The notes under the pieces were generated by a model, which made no database searches, was not told where the DNA came from, and saw nothing but the letters and a program-made list of their open reading frames with translations. A DNA stretch of 35,441 bases from Pseudomonas sp. A-1 (GTDB lineage: Bacteria > Pseudomonadota > Gammaproteobacteria > Pseudomonadales > Pseudomonadaceae), in assembly GCF_004801855.1 (NCBI RefSeq), contig NZ_SSTC01000047.1:1-35441 (forward strand), in the 5' to 3' direction. The position numbers were made by a program, and so were the translations under genes. Shown here piece by piece: positions 27,088-34,732 of the stretch. The first letter of the stretch is position 1. Each line of letters opens with the position of its first letter.

Positions 27088-28353
27088 ATGAAGAAGAAAG
27101 CAGAGTTTCCCCTCCTGGTGATGGCCTGCAGCGGCCTGGCCCTGCCGACCCTGGCAGTCGCCGGCGGCTTCGTCGAGGACTCCACCGCGACCCTGACGGC
27201 GCGCAACTACTACTTCAGCCGCGACTTCCGCGACGTGCCGGCCGCCGCCCAGTCCAAGCAGGAGGAGTGGGCCCAGGGCTTCATCCTCAACGTCAAGTCC
27301 GGCTACACCCCGGGCCCGGTCGGCTTCGGCGTCGACGCCATCGGCCTGCTCGGCATCAAGCTCGACGGCAGCGCGGACCGCGCCGGCGCGCTGGGCACCG
27401 GCCTGATGCCGCGCCAGCAGGACGGCGAGCCGGCCGACGAGTACAGCCGCGCCGGCGCGGCGCTCAAGGTCCGGCTGTCGAAGACCGAGCTGAAGGTCGG
27501 CGAGCTGCAGCCCAACCTGCCGGTGCTGGTGTTCTCCGACATCCGCCTGCTGCCGCCGACCTTCCAGGGCGCCAGCATCGTCTCCCAGGAGTTCGCCGGG
27601 CTGACCCTGCAGGGCGGCCAGATGCGCTCGATGAGCCAGCGCGACGAGGCCGGCGACGGCCCGATGTCGCCGTGGATCGGCCGCCGCGCGGTGCTGGCGG
27701 TGACCAGCGACCGCTTCAACTACGCCGGCGCCGACTACGCCTTCAACCAGAACCGCACCAGCGTGGGCGCCTGGTACGCCCAGCTGGAGGACGTCTACAA
27801 CCAGCGCTTCTTCAGCCTCAAGCACAGCGAGCCGGTGGGCAGCTGGACCCTGGGCGCCAACCTCGGCTACTTCGACTCCAGCGAGGACGGCGACGAGCTG
27901 GCCGGCGCCATCGACAACCAGACCTTCTACACCATGCTGTCGGCCAAGCGCGGCGGCCACACCTTCCAGGTCGGCTACCAGAACCTGTCCGGCGACCACG
28001 GCATGGTGCGCATCTTCGGCAACGTGACGCCGCTGGCCAACGAGCTGCCGACCTTCGACTTCGCCTCCACCGACGAGCGTTCCTGGCAGGCGCGCTACGA
28101 CTACGACTTCGCCGCCCTGGGCATTCCGGGCCTGGTCAGCACCGTGCGCTACGTGAAGGGCGACAACGTCGACACCGGCACCGCCGAGGAAGGCAAGGAC
28201 TGGGAGCGCGACCTGGATCTCGGCTACACCGTGCAGAGCGGTCCGCTGAAGAACGTCAGCGTGCGCGTGCGCAACGTCACCGCGCGTTCCAACTATCGCG
28301 CCAGCATCGACGAGAACCGGCTGATCATCAGCTACAACCTGGCGATCTTCTGA
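27088..28353 (+). CDS. OprD-family outer-membrane porin, BenF-like
   Basis: A 421-residue outer-membrane protein with a signal peptide (to LAVAGG, cleavage about residue 24-25). The mature start [23 protein letters not shown] is the OprD/OpdK family signature. Further family blocks are [30 protein letters not shown] and a C-terminal strand ending IISYNLAIF with terminal Phe. It forms an 18-strand beta-barrel channel for small anionic compounds; its position after benK points to benzoate or related acids, as with BenF. It has its own upstream region and a terminator downstream. Substrate is inferred from context. Confidence 0.9.
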   Translation: MKKKAEFPLLVMACSGLALPTLAVAGGFVEDSTATLTARNYYFSRDFRDVPAAAQSKQEEWAQGFILNVKSGYTPGPVGFGVDAIGLLGIKLDGSADRAGALGTGLMPRQQDGEPADEYSRAGAALKVRLSKTELKVGELQPNLPVLVFSDIRLLPPTFQGASIVSQEFAGLTLQGGQMRSMSQRDEAGDGPMSPWIGRRAVLAVTSDRFNYAGADYAFNQNRTSVGAWYAQLEDVYNQRFFSLKHSEPVGSWTLGANLGYFDSSEDGDELAGAIDNQTFYTMLSAKRGGHTFQVGYQNLSGDHGMVRIFGNVTPLANELPTFDFASTDERSWQARYDYDFAALGIPGLVSTVRYVKGDNVDTGTAEEGKDWERDLDLGYTVQSGPLKNVSVRVRNVTARSNYRASIDENRLIISYNLAIF

Positions 28354-28394
28354 TTCGGCGCCGGTCCGGCGCACTAACGAGTTTTACGGGGCTT

Positions 28395-28418
28395 GCCCGC
28401 CGCAAGGCGGGCCTTTTT
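28395..28418 (+). terminator. Terminator after the porin gene
   Basis: GCCCGCC pairs with GGCGGGC around a GCAA loop and is followed by CTTTTT, 42 bases after the porin stop. The ABC importer that follows therefore needs its own promoter in 28419-28607. Confidence 0.88.
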
Positions 28419-28441
28419 AGCCTGGAACACGAATGGCCTTG

Positions 28442-28520
28442 TTTGAAGTTTCGCCCGGCAACTGGCCGGTTTGCGGAATAAGGCAGGGTCGCGTCCGCAG
28501 AAAGACAATTTGAAGTTTCA
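28442..28520 (+). repeat. Direct repeats TTTGAAGTTTC upstream of the ABC importer
   Basis: TTTGAAGTTTC occurs exactly at 28442-28452 and 28509-28519, 67 bases apart. A related TTGAAG-GTA-GTTTCATC lies at 28560-28575, just before the binding-protein start; the second copy is likewise followed by ATC. Such repeats in a promoter region may be regulator sites. No known consensus is recognised. Confidence 0.45.
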
Positions 28521-28607
28521 TCTCGAGTTGCCGCAAGGAATAGAAAGACAACTGATTCATTGAAGGTAGTTTCATCCACTGTCATCTGGCTGGTTCTGGA
28601 GAACGCA

Positions 28608-29831
28608 ATGCACAACAACAAGAAAGCATTTCCGATCCGCGCAACTTCCCCGCGCAAGCTGTTTGCCACCCGTGCCCTGACCCTGGCGCTGACCACGGCA
28701 CTCGCCGGCCTCGCCCAGGCCGCCGAGCCGGTCAAGGTCGGCATCCTGCTGCCGTTCACCGGCACCTTCGCCGCCCTCGGCGAGGCCACCCACAACGGCC
28801 TCAAGCTGGCCATCGAGCAGCAGGGCGGCAAGCTCGGCGGCCGCGAGGTCGAGTTCGTGGTGGTCGACAGCGAGGCCGACCCGGGCAAGGCGGTGCAGAA
28901 CATGCAGAAGCTGGTGTCCGGCGCCAAGGTCGACGTGGTGATCGGCCCGGTGCACTCGGGCGTCGGCATGGGCGCGGTCAAGGTCGCCCGCGAGACCGGC
29001 GTGCCGCTGATCATCCCCAACGCCGGCTTCAACGCCGCCACCGGCCAGCTGTGCGCGGCCAACGTCTTCCGCACCTCGTTCACCTCCTGGCAGACCGCCT
29101 TCCCGATGGGCAAGATCGCTGCCGCCAAGGGCTACAAGAACATCGTCACCGTGGCCTGGCGCTACGGCTTCGGCACCGAGTCGGTGGACGGCTTCAAGGA
29201 AGGCTTCGAGCAGGCCGGCGGCAAGGTGACCAAGGAAATCTACCTGCCGTTCCCCGAGGTCGAGTTCCAGTCGCAGCTGACCGAGATCGCCGCGCTCAAG
29301 CCCGATGCGGTGTTCGTGTTCTTCGCCGGCGGCGGCGCCGCCAAGTTCGTCCAGGACTACGCCGCGGCCGGCCTCAAGGGCAAGATCCCGCTGCTCGGCT
29401 CGGGCTTCCTCACCGAGGGCACCCTCGCCGCCCAGGGCCAGGCCGCCGAGGGCCTGCTGACCACCCTGCACTACGCCGACTCGCTGGAGACCGAGCAGAA
29501 CGCCAAGTTCCGCGGCGACTACAAGCAGCAGTTCGGCAAGGAGGCCGACCTCTACGCGGTGCAGGGCTACGACACCGGCCTGCTGCTCGCCCAGTCGCTG
29601 GCCGCGGTGGCCGGCAACACCGGGGACCGCGCCGCCTGGATCCAGGCCATGGAGAACGCGCGCATCGCCAGCCCGCGCGGCGAGTGGACCTTCTCCAAGG
29701 CGCACAACCCGGTGCAGAACGTCTACCTGCGCGAGGTGCGCAACGGCGCCAACGTGGTGGTCGACGTCGCCAGCGCCGCGCTCAGCGACCCGGCGCCGGG
29801 CTGCAAGCTCGAGCAGGTCGCCAAGCGCTGA
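28608..29831 (+). CDS. ABC transporter substrate-binding protein (LivK/Peripla_BP_6 type)
   Basis: A 407-residue periplasmic protein with a long signal peptide (cleavage after GLAQA, about residue 34). The mature start AEPVKVGILLPFTGTFAALGEATHNGLKLAIEQQGG is typical of type I binding proteins. DVVIGPVHSGVGMGAVKVARETGVPLIIPNAG and the later YDTGLLLAQSL block fit too. GGAG lies 6 bases before the ATG. Codons 3-6 form AACAACAAGAAA, a Crc/Hfq-type motif at the very start. It heads a complete importer operon. Relatives bind branched-chain amino acids or aromatic acids; the ben neighbourhood favours an aromatic acid, but this is inference. Confidence 0.9.
   Translation: MHNNKKAFPIRATSPRKLFATRALTLALTTALAGLAQAAEPVKVGILLPFTGTFAALGEATHNGLKLAIEQQGGKLGGREVEFVVVDSEADPGKAVQNMQKLVSGAKVDVVIGPVHSGVGMGAVKVARETGVPLIIPNAGFNAATGQLCAANVFRTSFTSWQTAFPMGKIAAAKGYKNIVTVAWRYGFGTESVDGFKEGFEQAGGKVTKEIYLPFPEVEFQSQLTEIAALKPDAVFVFFAGGGAAKFVQDYAAAGLKGKIPLLGSGFLTEGTLAAQGQAAEGLLTTLHYADSLETEQNAKFRGDYKQQFGKEADLYAVQGYDTGLLLAQSLAAVAGNTGDRAAWIQAMENARIASPRGEWTFSKAHNPVQNVYLREVRNGANVVVDVASAALSDPAPGCKLEQVAKR
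28614..28625 (+). promoter_or_regulatory. Hfq/Crc-type motif inside the start of the ABC binding-protein gene
   Basis: AACAACAAGAAA gives four consecutive AAN triplets directly after the start codon. It is placed where Hfq/Crc binding would block translation initiation. Confidence 0.6.
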
Positions 29832-29837
29832 GTGACC

Positions 29838-29915
29838 GCGTCCCGGGCGGTCGGCGCCCGGGACGCCGGTGTTCGCCCCCGGGCGCCGGCGGCTCCTGTC
29901 CCCTGGCCGCCGGCG
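29838..29915 (+). other. Two tandem intercistronic hairpins after the ABC binding-protein gene
   Basis: The first hairpin is GCGTCCCGGGC with GCCCGGGACGC (11-base stem, 7-base loop, 29838-29866), starting 7 bases after the stop. The second is CGCCGGCGGC with GCCGCCGGCG (10-base stem, 12-base loop, 29884-29915). Neither has a T-run. Such structures after binding-protein genes commonly protect the upstream mRNA and lower downstream expression. Confidence 0.7.
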
Positions 29916-29954
29916 TCCGGGCCTCCCGCATTGCATCGCGTGGATCGCTATCCC

Positions 29955-30815
29955 ATGGACTTCGCCAACATCCTCATCCAGACCATGAACGGTCTGCAGT
30001 ACGGGCTGCTGCTGTTCCTCATCGCCAGCGGCCTGACCCTGATCTTCGGCATCATGCACATCATCAACCTGGCCCACGGCGCGCTGTACATGGTCGGCGC
30101 CTACCTGGCCTGGTGGCTGACCGCGCTGGTCGGCCAGCTGTTCCTCGCCATCCTCCTGGCCATCCCGCTGGCGGTCGGCATCGGCGTGCTCATCGAGCGC
30201 TTCCTGATGCAGGCGCTGTACAAGCGCAACCACCTCGACCAGGTGCTGCTGACCTTCGGCCTGATCCTGGTGTTCGACGCCCTGCAGGGCATCCTCTGGG
30301 GCAACGACGTGCACAGCGTGGCGATCCCGGCGTTCCTGTCCGGCTCCATCGCCCTCACCGACACCCTCGACTACCCGGTGTACCGGCTGTTCGTCTCGGC
30401 GCTGTGCGGCCTGATCGCCCTGGCCATGTACCTGATCCTGCAGCGCACCCGCTTAGGGATGATCATCCGCGGCGGCGCCAGCAACCGCGAGATGGTCCAG
30501 GGCCTGGGCATCGACATCCGCCGCATCTACACCCTGGTGTTCGCCGCCGGCGCGGCGCTGACCGCCTTCGCCGGGATGATCGCCGCGCCGCTGTCCTCGG
30601 TGTACCCGGGGATGGGCAACCAGGTGCTGATCATCGCCTTCGTGGTGGTGGTGATCGGCGGGCTGGGCTCGATCCGCGGCGCCTTCCTCGGCGCCCTGCT
30701 GGTCGGCCTGACCGCCACCTGGGGCGCCGTGCTGGTGCCCGACTTCGCCGGCATGGTGGTCTACGTGCTGATGGCCGCGGTGCTGCTGTTCAAGCCGCGC
30801 GGCCTGTTCGCCTGA
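29955..30815 (+). CDS. ABC transporter permease, LivH type
   Basis: A 286-residue inner-membrane permease with about 8 helices. It begins MDFANILIQTMNGLQYGLLLFLIASGLTLIFGIMHIINLAHGALYMVGAY, the LivH signature. The coupling region includes RGGASNREMVQGLGIDIRRIYTLVF, and the end is LLFKPRGLFA. It pairs with the LivM-type protein to form the channel. The start at 29955 is chosen by homology; an upstream GTG at 29832 would translate the hairpin region and is rejected. Its TGA overlaps the GAGGAG ribosome-binding site of the next gene. Confidence 0.92.
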   Translation: MDFANILIQTMNGLQYGLLLFLIASGLTLIFGIMHIINLAHGALYMVGAYLAWWLTALVGQLFLAILLAIPLAVGIGVLIERFLMQALYKRNHLDQVLLTFGLILVFDALQGILWGNDVHSVAIPAFLSGSIALTDTLDYPVYRLFVSALCGLIALAMYLILQRTRLGMIIRGGASNREMVQGLGIDIRRIYTLVFAAGAALTAFAGMIAAPLSSVYPGMGNQVLIIAFVVVVIGGLGSIRGAFLGALLVGLTATWGAVLVPDFAGMVVYVLMAAVLLFKPRGLFA

Positions 30816-30828
30816 GGAGAGTTTCGAC

Positions 30829-31860
30829 ATGCGTATCCTGCCCACGCCGATCCGCCTGCTGCTGGCGCTCGGCACCCTGCTGCTGGCCCTCTATCCGCTG
30901 CTGGGCGCGACCTTGGCCGGCGAGCAGCACGACTTCTACCTGCAGAAGCTCACCAGCATCATGATCCTCGCCATAGTCGCGCTGAGCCTCGACCTGCTGG
31001 TCGGCATCGGCGGCATGGTCAGCCTGGCCCAGGCGGCGTTCTTCGGCATCGCCGGCTACACCCTGGTGCTGGTCGCCCCCGAGTACGAGGCGATCAGCAT
31101 CTGGGTCGCTCTGCCGGTGTGCCTGGGCGTCAGTGCCCTGGCCGCGCTGGTCATGGGCCTGCTGATCATCCGCACCTCGGGGATCTTCTTCATCATGGCG
31201 ACCATCGCCTTCTCGCAGATGCTCTACTACCTGTTCCACGACAGCGCCTTCGCCGGCGGCTCGGACGGCGCCTACCTGTTCATGAAGCCCGCGGTGAGCA
31301 TCGCCGGCGTGCAGCTGCTCGACCTGGACAACCGCCAGACCCTGTTCTACGTGGCGCTGGCCTCGCTGGTCGGGGTGTTCCTGCTGCTGCGCACCTTCCT
31401 GCGCGCGCCCTTCGGCCAGGTGCTGCTGGGCATCCGCGAGAACGAGTCGCGCATCCGCGCCATGGGCTACAACCCGCTGTACTACAAGCTCGCCGCCTTC
31501 GTCATCGCCGGCACCCTGGCCGGCTACGCCGGCATGCTGTCGGCCACCCAGTACGGCTTCGTCAGCCCCAGCCAGGTCGGCTGGGAACTGTCGGCGCACG
31601 CCCTGGTGATGGTCATCCTCGGCGGCATGGGCAGCCTGTTCGGCGCCATCCTCGGCGCCTTCGCCTTCGAGGGCCTGCATTACGGCTTCGCCGCGCTGAC
31701 CCCGCACTGGGAGCTGCTGATGGGCCTGGTGGTGATCGGCATGGTGCTGCTGCTGCCGCGCGGCATCGCCGGGCTGCTGCTGCAGCTGTGCGAACGCAAG
31801 CCAGCGAACGACAAGGCCGCTGCCGCGGCCGGCAAGGTGCAAGAGGAGGCAGCACGATGA
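30829..31860 (+). CDS. ABC transporter permease, LivM type
   Basis: A 343-residue inner-membrane permease with the LivM core: LTSIMILAIVALSLDLLVGIGGMVSLAQAAFFGIAGYTLVL, RAPFGQVLLGIRENESRIRAMGYNPLYYKLAAFVIAGTLAGYAG and LGGMGSLFGAILGAF. The charged C-terminal tail (ERKPANDKAAAAAGKVQEEAAR) is cytoplasmic. GAGGAG lies about 10 bases before the ATG, overlapping the livH-type stop. Its own stop overlaps the next ATG (31857-31860), indicating tight coupling. Confidence 0.93.
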   Translation: MRILPTPIRLLLALGTLLLALYPLLGATLAGEQHDFYLQKLTSIMILAIVALSLDLLVGIGGMVSLAQAAFFGIAGYTLVLVAPEYEAISIWVALPVCLGVSALAALVMGLLIIRTSGIFFIMATIAFSQMLYYLFHDSAFAGGSDGAYLFMKPAVSIAGVQLLDLDNRQTLFYVALASLVGVFLLLRTFLRAPFGQVLLGIRENESRIRAMGYNPLYYKLAAFVIAGTLAGYAGMLSATQYGFVSPSQVGWELSAHALVMVILGGMGSLFGAILGAFAFEGLHYGFAALTPHWELLMGLVVIGMVLLLPRGIAGLLLQLCERKPANDKAAAAAGKVQEEAAR

Positions 31861-32615
31861 GCGCGATCATTCTGGAAACCCGCGGCCTGACCAAGACCTT
31901 CGGCGGTCTCACCGCGGTCAACGGCGTCAACCTGCAGGTCGGCGAGCGCGAGGTTCACGCCATCATCGGCCCCAACGGCGCCGGCAAGAGCACCATGGTC
32001 AACCTGCTGTCCGGGCACCTGCCGCCCTGCGACGGGCAGATCCTGTTCAGGGGCCAGGACATCACCGGCACACCGCCGCAGCGCATCTCGCACCTGGGCA
32101 TGGGCCGCAGCTTCCAGCGCACCAACATCTTCCCGACCTTCACCTGCCTGGACAACTGCTGGCTGGCGGCGCAGTCGCGGCTGAAGAACTCGTTCCGCTT
32201 CTTCCGCCGCAGCGAGAGCTACGCGGCGGTGCGCGAGCGCGCCGAGCGGGGCCTGGAGCTGTGCGGGCTGTCCGCCAAGCGCGAGCGCATCGCCGGCACC
32301 ATGAGCTACGGCGAGCAGCGCCAGCTGGAGATCGGCATGGTGCTGGCCACCGAGCCGAGCTTCCTGCTGCTCGACGAGCCGATGGCGGGGATGGGCAAGG
32401 ACGAGTCGAGCCGGGTGGTCGAGCTGCTCGCCAGGCTGTCGAAGGAGTACTCGCTGGTGCTGGTCGAGCACGACATGGACGCGGTGTTCAGCATCGCCCA
32501 CAAGCTCACCGTGATGGTCAACGGCCAGATGCTGGCCAGCGGCCCGCTGGATGCGGTGCGCAACGACCCGGCGGTACAGGAAGCCTATCTGGGCGACGGC
32601 GAGGAGAACTTCTGA
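31857..32615 (+). CDS. ABC transporter ATP-binding protein, LivG type
   Basis: A 252-residue ATPase with Walker A GPNGAGKST (about residues 37-45), Q-loop region MGRSFQRTNIFPTFT, signature MSYGEQRQLEIG, Walker B FLLLDEP and H-loop LVEHDMD. The FQRTNIFP wording and the C-terminal VQEAYLGDGEE are LivG traits. It powers the importer together with the LivF-type partner, whose ATG overlaps its stop by one base. Confidence 0.93.
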   Translation: MSAIILETRGLTKTFGGLTAVNGVNLQVGEREVHAIIGPNGAGKSTMVNLLSGHLPPCDGQILFRGQDITGTPPQRISHLGMGRSFQRTNIFPTFTCLDNCWLAAQSRLKNSFRFFRRSESYAAVRERAERGLELCGLSAKRERIAGTMSYGEQRQLEIGMVLATEPSFLLLDEPMAGMGKDESSRVVELLARLSKEYSLVLVEHDMDAVFSIAHKLTVMVNGQMLASGPLDAVRNDPAVQEAYLGDGEENF

Positions 32616-33364
32616 TGAGCGCAGCAACGGCAATGACCACCCGCGTCGAGGCGGCCACCCCGCTGGTCGAGGCCCGCGGACTGCACACCTACTACGGCAA
32701 CAGCCACGTCCTGCACGGCGTCGACCTGCACATCGCGCCGGGCGAGACCCTGGCGCTGCTCGGCCGCAACGGCATGGGCAAGAGCACCACCATCCGCTCG
32801 ATCCTCGGCCTCACCGCGCCACGGCGCGGCGAGGTGCGCATCCGCGGCGAGCTGGTGACCGGCCAGCCGACCTGCCGGATCATCCGCCGCGGCATCGGCT
32901 TCGTCCCCGAGGGACGCGGCATGTTCCCCAACCTCACCGTGCGCGAGAGCCTGGTGATGGCCGCGCGGCCCGGCGTCGACGGCCGCCGCGACTGGACCCT
33001 GGAGCGCGTGCTGGCGACCTTCCCGCGCCTGACCGAGCGCTACGGCCACCTGACCGGCAACCTGTCCGGCGGCGAGCAGCAGATGGTCGCCATCGGCCGC
33101 GCGCTGATGACCAACCCCGAGCTGATGATCCTCGACGAGGCCACCGAAGGCCTGGCGCCGCTGATCCGCAAGGAGATCTGGCAGGTGATCCGCGCGATCA
33201 AGGACAGCGGCATCGCCACCCTGGTGGTCGACAAGAACGTCGGCGTGCTGCTCGACCTGACCGAGCGCAGCATGATCATGGTCAAGGGCCGGGTGGTCTA
33301 CGACGGGCTGAGCAGGGAGCTCAAGCAGCGGCCGGAGCTGCTCCAGGAGCATATCGGCCTGTGA
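32615..33364 (+). CDS. ABC transporter ATP-binding protein, LivF type
   Basis: A 249-residue ATPase with Walker A GRNGMGKST, the LivF-specific RRGIGFVPEGRGMFPNLTVRESL, signature LSGGEQQM and Walker B LMILDEATEGLAP. The switch region has VVDKNV in place of the usual His (commonly VEQN in LivF), which is normal for this subfamily. It is the last gene of the importer operon and converges with dctP. Confidence 0.93.
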   Translation: MSAATAMTTRVEAATPLVEARGLHTYYGNSHVLHGVDLHIAPGETLALLGRNGMGKSTTIRSILGLTAPRRGEVRIRGELVTGQPTCRIIRRGIGFVPEGRGMFPNLTVRESLVMAARPGVDGRRDWTLERVLATFPRLTERYGHLTGNLSGGEQQMVAIGRALMTNPELMILDEATEGLAPLIRKEIWQVIRAIKDSGIATLVVDKNVGVLLDLTERSMIMVKGRVVYDGLSRELKQRPELLQEHIGL

Positions 33365-33369
33365 AGCAT

Positions 33370-33403
33370 CCGCTCCGCTTCCCGCGTGCGGGAGCCGGAG
33401 CGG
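33370..33403. terminator. Hairpin between the ABC operon and dctP
   Basis: CCGCTCCG pairs with CGGAGCGG on the outside, and CCCGC with GCGGG inside, giving a long stem with one small bulge. It starts 6 bases after the livF-type stop. The T-run is missing, so termination strength is uncertain, but the position between convergent genes fits. Confidence 0.5.
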
Positions 33404-33454
33404 CGTCCCCCGGCGGCCGACGCAGGCGGAACCTGCGCCGGCCGCTGCATCGTT

Positions 33455-34510
33455 TCAGCGCACCGCCTGGCCGCTGTACTGGCTGACCCGCTGGCGCGCT
33501 TCCCGGAGCAGGCCGGCGCCGTCGCGGTAGCCCTGGCGCTCCAGCTCGCTCACCCACTCGCCGTCCAGGCTGCGCGCCGCGTCCATCCAGCGCTGCTGCT
33601 CCTCGGCGGTGAGGAAGTGGATCTGGTTGCCGCGCGCGCGGGCCAGCTCGCGGCCGGTGTCCACCACCCGGGTATCCCACAGGCGGCCGGCATGCGCCGA
33701 CAGCGCCCGCCCGCTGTTGGCGTCGATGATCCTGCGCAGGTCCTCCGGCAGGCTGTCGTAGCGCGCCTGGTTCATCGCCAGCACCAGCGCCGCGTGCATC
33801 AGCTTGGGCATGCCCTCGGCCGTCTCGGTGTGGTGCTGGACCCGCTCCTGCAGCTTCACCGAGGTGACCACGTCCCACGGCACTGCGGCGCCGTCGAGCA
33901 GGCCGCGGGCCAGCGCCGCCGGCACCGGATTGATCGGCATGGCCTGCGGCGCGCCGCCGAACAGCTCGATCAGCCGGCTCTGCACCGGGTTGGCGGTGCG
34001 CAGGCGCAGGCCGGCGAAGTCGGCCATGCTGCGGATCGGCTGCTTGCGGGTGTGCAGCAGCACGCTGTCGGTGAGGTGGGTGGCGAGCAGGTGGACGCCC
34101 TGGTACTCGCGCTGGCCGTGGGCCTGCAGGAAGTCCCACAGCGCCTGGCTGCCGGCCTCGGCGGAGCGGTTCATGAACGGCAGCTCGAACACCCCGGTCA
34201 GCGGGTAGCGGCCGCTGGCGTAGCCGGGCAGCGCCCAGACGATGTCCGCGGTGCCGTCGCGCGCCTGGTCGAGCAGTTGCGCCGGCTTGCCGCCGAGCTG
34301 CATCGCCGGGAAGAAGTGGAAGCGGATGCGCCCGCCGGACTCCTGGCTGATCCTGTCGGCCCAGGGCTGGATGAACTCGCGCTGGGTGAAGGAATCGTGC
34401 GGCATGAAGTGGTGCACCTTGAGGGTGACCTTGGTCTCCTGGGCGGCGAGCGCCGTCAGGCTGGCGCCCATGCAGAGCGCGGCGAGGGTGGTGCGTAGTG
34501 GTTTCACCAT
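33455..34510 (-). CDS. TRAP transporter DctP-type solute-binding protein (orphan)
   Basis: A 351-residue periplasmic protein with a signal peptide (to LTALAAQ, cleavage about residue 23). Typical DctP blocks are LKVHHFMPHDSFTQREFIQPWADRISQESGGRIRFHFFPAMQLGG, DIVWALPGYASGRYPL, and the region with GLRLRTANPVQSRLIELFGGAPQAMPINPVPAALARG, which holds the Arg that binds the carboxylate. It would deliver an organic acid to a DctQM permease, but none is adjacent: the next gene downstream converges and the upstream gene diverges. AACAACAACAAG lies 8 bases before the ATG. Ligand unknown; an aromatic or other carboxylate is plausible. Confidence 0.92.
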   Translation of the reverse strand: MVKPLRTTLAALCMGASLTALAAQETKVTLKVHHFMPHDSFTQREFIQPWADRISQESGGRIRFHFFPAMQLGGKPAQLLDQARDGTADIVWALPGYASGRYPLTGVFELPFMNRSAEAGSQALWDFLQAHGQREYQGVHLLATHLTDSVLLHTRKQPIRSMADFAGLRLRTANPVQSRLIELFGGAPQAMPINPVPAALARGLLDGAAVPWDVVTSVKLQERVQHHTETAEGMPKLMHAALVLAMNQARYDSLPEDLRRIIDANSGRALSAHAGRLWDTRVVDTGRELARARGNQIHFLTAEEQQRWMDAARSLDGEWVSELERQGYRDGAGLLREARQRVSQYSGQAVR

Positions 34511-34517
34511 GACTGTC

Positions 34518-34529
34518 CTTGTTGTTGTT
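34518..34529 (-). promoter_or_regulatory. Hfq/Crc-type A-rich motif before dctP
   Basis: On the minus strand AACAACAACAAGGA lies 6-19 bases before the dctP ATG; its last part (AAGGA) is the ribosome-binding site. A protein bound here would block initiation. Confidence 0.6.
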
Positions 34530-34539
34530 CGGGCTTGGA

Positions 34540-34563
34540 CGGTCCGCGGGCTGCGGTCCGCGG
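34540..34563. repeat. Short direct repeat upstream of dctP
   Basis: CGGTCCGCGG occurs twice (34540-34549 and 34554-34563) with a 14-base period, 30-53 bases upstream of dctP. It may be a regulator site or a chance GC-rich duplication. Confidence 0.35.
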
Positions 34564-34609
34564 CCTATGCTGGGCGGCGGCCGGGCGGCGGACAATCGGC
34601 GCCGGCGGC

Positions 34610-34632
34610 TTGTGGGCGATAGGCGCACACAA
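34610..34632. promoter_or_regulatory. Operator-like palindrome between dctP and the acylase gene
   Basis: TTGTGGGCG and CGCACACAA are inverted repeats (8 of 9 positions pair) around a 5-base centre. The arrangement matches the palindrome upstream of the porin at 26841-26857. It lies 100 bases from each divergent start. Confidence 0.45.
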
Positions 34633-34732
34633 AGTGCGGGCAAGCCCGGCGCTCGGCCGGCGGTCTTCCGCTGGCGTTGCGCCGGCGCCCGAGGGCGTAG
34701 AATGGCCGCCCTTTGGTTGCCGGAGTCCCGCC

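Noticed and set aside
26929-28374. A 481-codon minus-strand open frame opposite the porin
   Set aside because: The plus-strand frame has a signal peptide, OprD motifs and a terminal Phe; the opposite frame has none.
28459-28475. A possible sigma-54 promoter (TGGCCGGTTTGC) before the ABC importer
   Set aside because: The GG-to-GC distance is about 9 bases rather than the required 12.
29832-29954. An upstream GTG start for the LivH-type permease
   Set aside because: The added 41 residues translate the tandem hairpin region and have no counterpart in the family; MDFANILIQTMNGL is the normal start.
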